Assembly (NCBI GenBank): GCA_052085365.1
Contig: JBQDFP010000011.1
Span: 1-64,000 of the forward strand
Source of the DNA: Canibacter sp052085365
GTDB taxonomy: Bacteria > Actinomycetota > Actinomycetes > Actinomycetales > Microbacteriaceae
Reading direction: 5' to 3'
Length of the DNA: 64,000 nucleotides
The notes below the pieces were generated by a model. That model saw only the letters and a list, made by a program, of their open reading frames with translations. It ran no database searches and had not been told where the DNA came from. The position numbers and the translations under genes were made by a program. Below, piece by piece: positions 62,092 to 64,000 of this stretch; position 1 is the first letter of the stretch, and the number at the start of each line of letters is the position of its first letter.

Positions 62092-63719
62092 ACGTGCGCT
62101 CCAATTTCGACCCGCTGGTCAGCGGCTGCAATAACTGCAGGACGGTGAGACACGACGAGCACAGCTCTTCCGTGATCGGCTTCAGCACGGAGCGCTCGAA
62201 TGACAGCCTGTTCGCTCGTCTCGTCGAGCGCTGAAGTTGGTTCATCAAGCACTATTGCACGTGCATTATGTGTCCACGCCCGATAGAGACATCTCGCGAT
62301 TGCAGTGCGCTGGGCTTGCCCTCCAGACAGTCCCGTACCGAGGGCTCCAAGGTGACGATCAAGCGGTAGATACGCCAAGCTAAGCGATTCGAGCGCTTGC
62401 GCTACAAGTTCCCGATCGGCAGCGGTATCGCCGAGCGAAATGTTGTCTGCGATACTCCCCTGTAGTAGCCCTGCTGCCTGCCCGCACCACGAAACTACTT
62501 CTGGCCGGTCTAGATGGCCAGTAACTTTGCCAGTGAAGCCCATGATTGCGGCTATGAGACTACTCTTACCTGATCCAGATGGACCCGTGAGTACGGTAAT
62601 TTCACCTGTTCGTGCTTCAAAAGACACCGGACCAATCGTGGTGTGTTCACCACGTTGCACGACGGTGTTTCGCAGCTGGATGGATCCACGACCATTCGTC
62701 GCCCGACCGGGCCTCGACACTCGTTCGTTTTCAATCAGGTCAAATGCGGCTTGTGACGCCTCAAGCCCTTCAGTGGAGGCGTGGAAGGCAACGCCGACCT
62801 GCCGAATAGGAATAAACACTTCGGGCAGTAGCAGGAGCACGAAGAGCCCCAGGGCGAGTGAAAATCGACCGTCGATGAGCCTAGTCCCGACCGCTACGGC
62901 GACGAGCGCGATTGAGAAAGTTCCCGCAAGGTCGAGCACGAATCCTGACAAGAATGTCACCCGAAGAAGCTTCATTGTTCGAGAACGGTATTCTTCAGAC
63001 TCGCGCTGAATACGTTGTTCTTGCCGATGTTCACGGCGAAAAATTTTCAACGTCGTCAACCCCGATACAACATCGAGGAACGACGAAGAAAGGTATTGCA
63101 GTTGCGTCCACTGCTTCTTTTGGACTGACTGAGTGGCCAAACCAATCAGGACCATAAAAATAGGGATAACCGGGAACACAACGATTACAACAACAGCGCT
63201 CGGCCAATCGACAAGCAGCACCGTCAGTATGAGCAGCGGGGTCGCACACACGGTTAATATCAGTTGCGGCACGTACTGTGCATAGTAACCGTCGAGCGCA
63301 TCAAGCCCACGGCCAAGTGTTGTTGACGGGACCGAATCAGCAGAGTGTTCAAGGTCGTCTACGTAACTGGAGTCCAGCGTCTCGAGCGCAGCGGAACGTA
63401 TTTCGGCCTTCGCAGCAATTGCTCCGCGAGCTGCAGTCATATCCATCATCCACGTTGCTAATGAACGACCAATCACTGCGGCGAGCGCACCGGTGATCAG
63501 CCACGGGAGCGTATCTGAGTCTGGTGCAGAATCGAGCACTATTCCAAAACGTTCACCACCAAGCACCGGAAGCAGAAGCACAGCTAAAGCCTGGGAAGCA
63601 CACCAGCACCACACGATGATGGCAAGAGTACGAAGAATACCTAGCAGGCCGCCTAATAAGAGCACTCCACGCGTACTTTTTGCGTACTGCAACAGGCGCG
63701 TGTCGAAGGGTTTCACCAT
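62088..63719 (-). CDS. cydD: Thiol reductant ABC exporter subunit CydD
   Basis: The 543-residue half-transporter starts MVKPFDTRLLQYAKSTRGVLLLGGLLG; AAAGGAG precedes it closely, and a GTG one codon on is also possible. An upstream open extension of 16 codons lies in the hairpin region and is unlikely. It has YYAQYVPQLILTVCATPLLILTVLLVDWPSA among its helices and an ATPase with GPSGSGKSSLIAAIMGF, GTGLSGGQAQRTAIARCL and AIVLDEPTSALDETSE. It lies between cydB and cydC, the standard cydABDC order. Confidence 0.93.
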   Translation of the reverse strand: MVKPFDTRLLQYAKSTRGVLLLGGLLGILRTLAIIVWCWCASQALAVLLLPVLGGERFGIVLDSAPDSDTLPWLITGALAAVIGRSLATWMMDMTAARGAIAAKAEIRSAALETLDSSYVDDLEHSADSVPSTTLGRGLDALDGYYAQYVPQLILTVCATPLLILTVLLVDWPSAVVVIVVFPVIPIFMVLIGLATQSVQKKQWTQLQYLSSSFLDVVSGLTTLKIFRREHRQEQRIQRESEEYRSRTMKLLRVTFLSGFVLDLAGTFSIALVAVAVGTRLIDGRFSLALGLFVLLLLPEVFIPIRQVGVAFHASTEGLEASQAAFDLIENERVSRPGRATNGRGSIQLRNTVVQRGEHTTIGPVSFEARTGEITVLTGPSGSGKSSLIAAIMGFTGKVTGHLDRPEVVSWCGQAAGLLQGSIADNISLGDTAADRELVAQALESLSLAYLPLDRHLGALGTGLSGGQAQRTAIARCLYRAWTHNARAIVLDEPTSALDETSEQAVIRALRAEADHGRAVLVVSHRPAVIAAADQRVEIGAHV

Positions 63720-63812
63720 GCTCCTTTTGAGAAGTTGTGATGGCTCGGCACCGATTATGTGCCGCAAACTTCGGGCAGTCTATCGAATTTCAAACCACAT
63801 CTGATGTGAAGG

Positions 63813-63857
63813 CCCTGCGGGTTCACACGGGTAACATCATTGTGCAAACCCGCAGGG
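63813..63857 (-). repeat. Long perfect hairpin between cydB and cydD
   Basis: CCCTGCGGGTT and AACCCGCAGGG (11 bases, all paired) flank a 23-base loop that has further CACA/TGTG pairing. It sits 11 bases after the cydB stop. On the minus strand the tail is CCTTCACATC, without T-run; on the plus strand TTT follows. It could reduce cydDC expression relative to cydAB or protect the mRNA end. Confidence 0.65.
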
Positions 63858-63868
63858 TTTCGGGTCAG

Positions 63869-64000
63869 TTATTTTCTTTCAGCTCTGCCCCCGTCCCCGG
63901 CCTCCTCGGCGACTGCAACGAGTTCAGGCGCCACAATCTTTCGTGACACTCGTTTCCGGAAGGTCCAGAAGGTCCATGCCTGATACGCGAGCACGAGCGG
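63869..64000 (-). CDS. cydB: Cytochrome bd ubiquinol oxidase subunit II, C-terminal fragment
   Basis: The last 43 codons of a gene that begins outside the window are seen. LVLAYQAWTFWTFRKRVSRKI is the end of the last CydB helix and its basic inner end, followed by a polar tail (VAVAEEAGDGGRAERK). Together with cydD and cydC, this implies a complete cydABDC operon, hence a cytochrome bd oxidase, to the right of the window. Confidence 0.85.
   Translation of the reverse strand, partial: PLVLAYQAWTFWTFRKRVSRKIVAPELVAVAEEAGDGGRAERK

Noticed and set aside
1..64000. CRISPR arrays, insertion sequences, prophage, tRNA or rRNA genes
   Set aside because: No regularly spaced repeats, transposase motifs, phage genes or cloverleaf-like segments were recognised; gene order is continuous housekeeping.

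Overview
The window is chromosomal housekeeping DNA from an actinobacterium with a moderate base composition (about half G+C by eye, low for the phylum). The evidence is gene order and protein type. A mycobacterial-type integration host factor (mIHF) domain sits next to, and here is fused to, guanylate kinase. The order is pyrR-pyrB-pyrC-(PH-like membrane protein)-carA-carB-pyrF-gmk. There is a 2-isopropylmalate synthase with a Leu-rich leader peptide, a cysteine-free ribosomal protein S4, and a CIRCE-controlled hrcA-dnaJ locus that runs on through rsmE, HIT, phoH, ybeY, corC and era. Micrococcales is the likely order; I cannot name a genus. No rRNA, tRNA, insertion sequence, prophage or CRISPR array was seen.

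Layout. (1) About 1-20200, minus strand: one nearly gap-free gene run, read from high to low coordinate as a 52-residue membrane protein, alaS, ruvX, mltG, aroE, aroC, aroK, aroB, efp, nusB, pyrR, pyrB, pyrC, PH-like protein, carA, carB, pyrF, mIHF-gmk and a DMT-family membrane protein cut by the window edge. It joins alanyl-tRNA charging, cell-wall glycan termination, the shikimate pathway and all pyrimidine steps seen here. A PyrR-type RNA hairpin lies in the leader of pyrR. (2) 20369-21796: threonine synthase on the plus strand, with terminators facing rpsD. (3) 21929-24170: rpsD and rarA, minus. (4) 24327-26234: a DUF349 coiled-coil protein and an AbiEi-like orphan, plus. (5) 26231-33552: rel, secF, secD, yajC, ruvB, ruvA, minus. 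This conserved block lacks ruvC. (6) 33604-35463: leuA with its leader peptide and attenuator-like leader, minus. (7) 35513-38612: two DUF2207 membrane proteins, plus. (8) 38609-45826: the hrcA heat-shock and ribosome-maturation operon, minus. (9) 45887-57691: hemW, DUF1990, lepA, rpsT, an ABC exporter, holA, manA, comEC and comEA, minus. (10) 57807-64000: leuS, then cydC, cydD and the end of cydB, minus.

The window is compact. Many neighbours share ATGA stop/start overlaps, and two convergent gene pairs share palindromic stop tetranucleotides. I found no convincing new multi-gene system. The most noteworthy points are the mIHF-guanylate kinase fusion, the predicted RNA regulators of pyrR and leuA, the ruvA/leuA junction where ruvC and recO would be expected, the paired DUF2207 genes of which one lacks its ectodomain, an orphan AbiEi-like protein beside rel, and several likely leaderless starts. 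Start codons were revised from ribosome-binding sites for aroB (TTG), phoH (TTG), yajC (GTG), mltG, efp, pyrC, ruvB and others.
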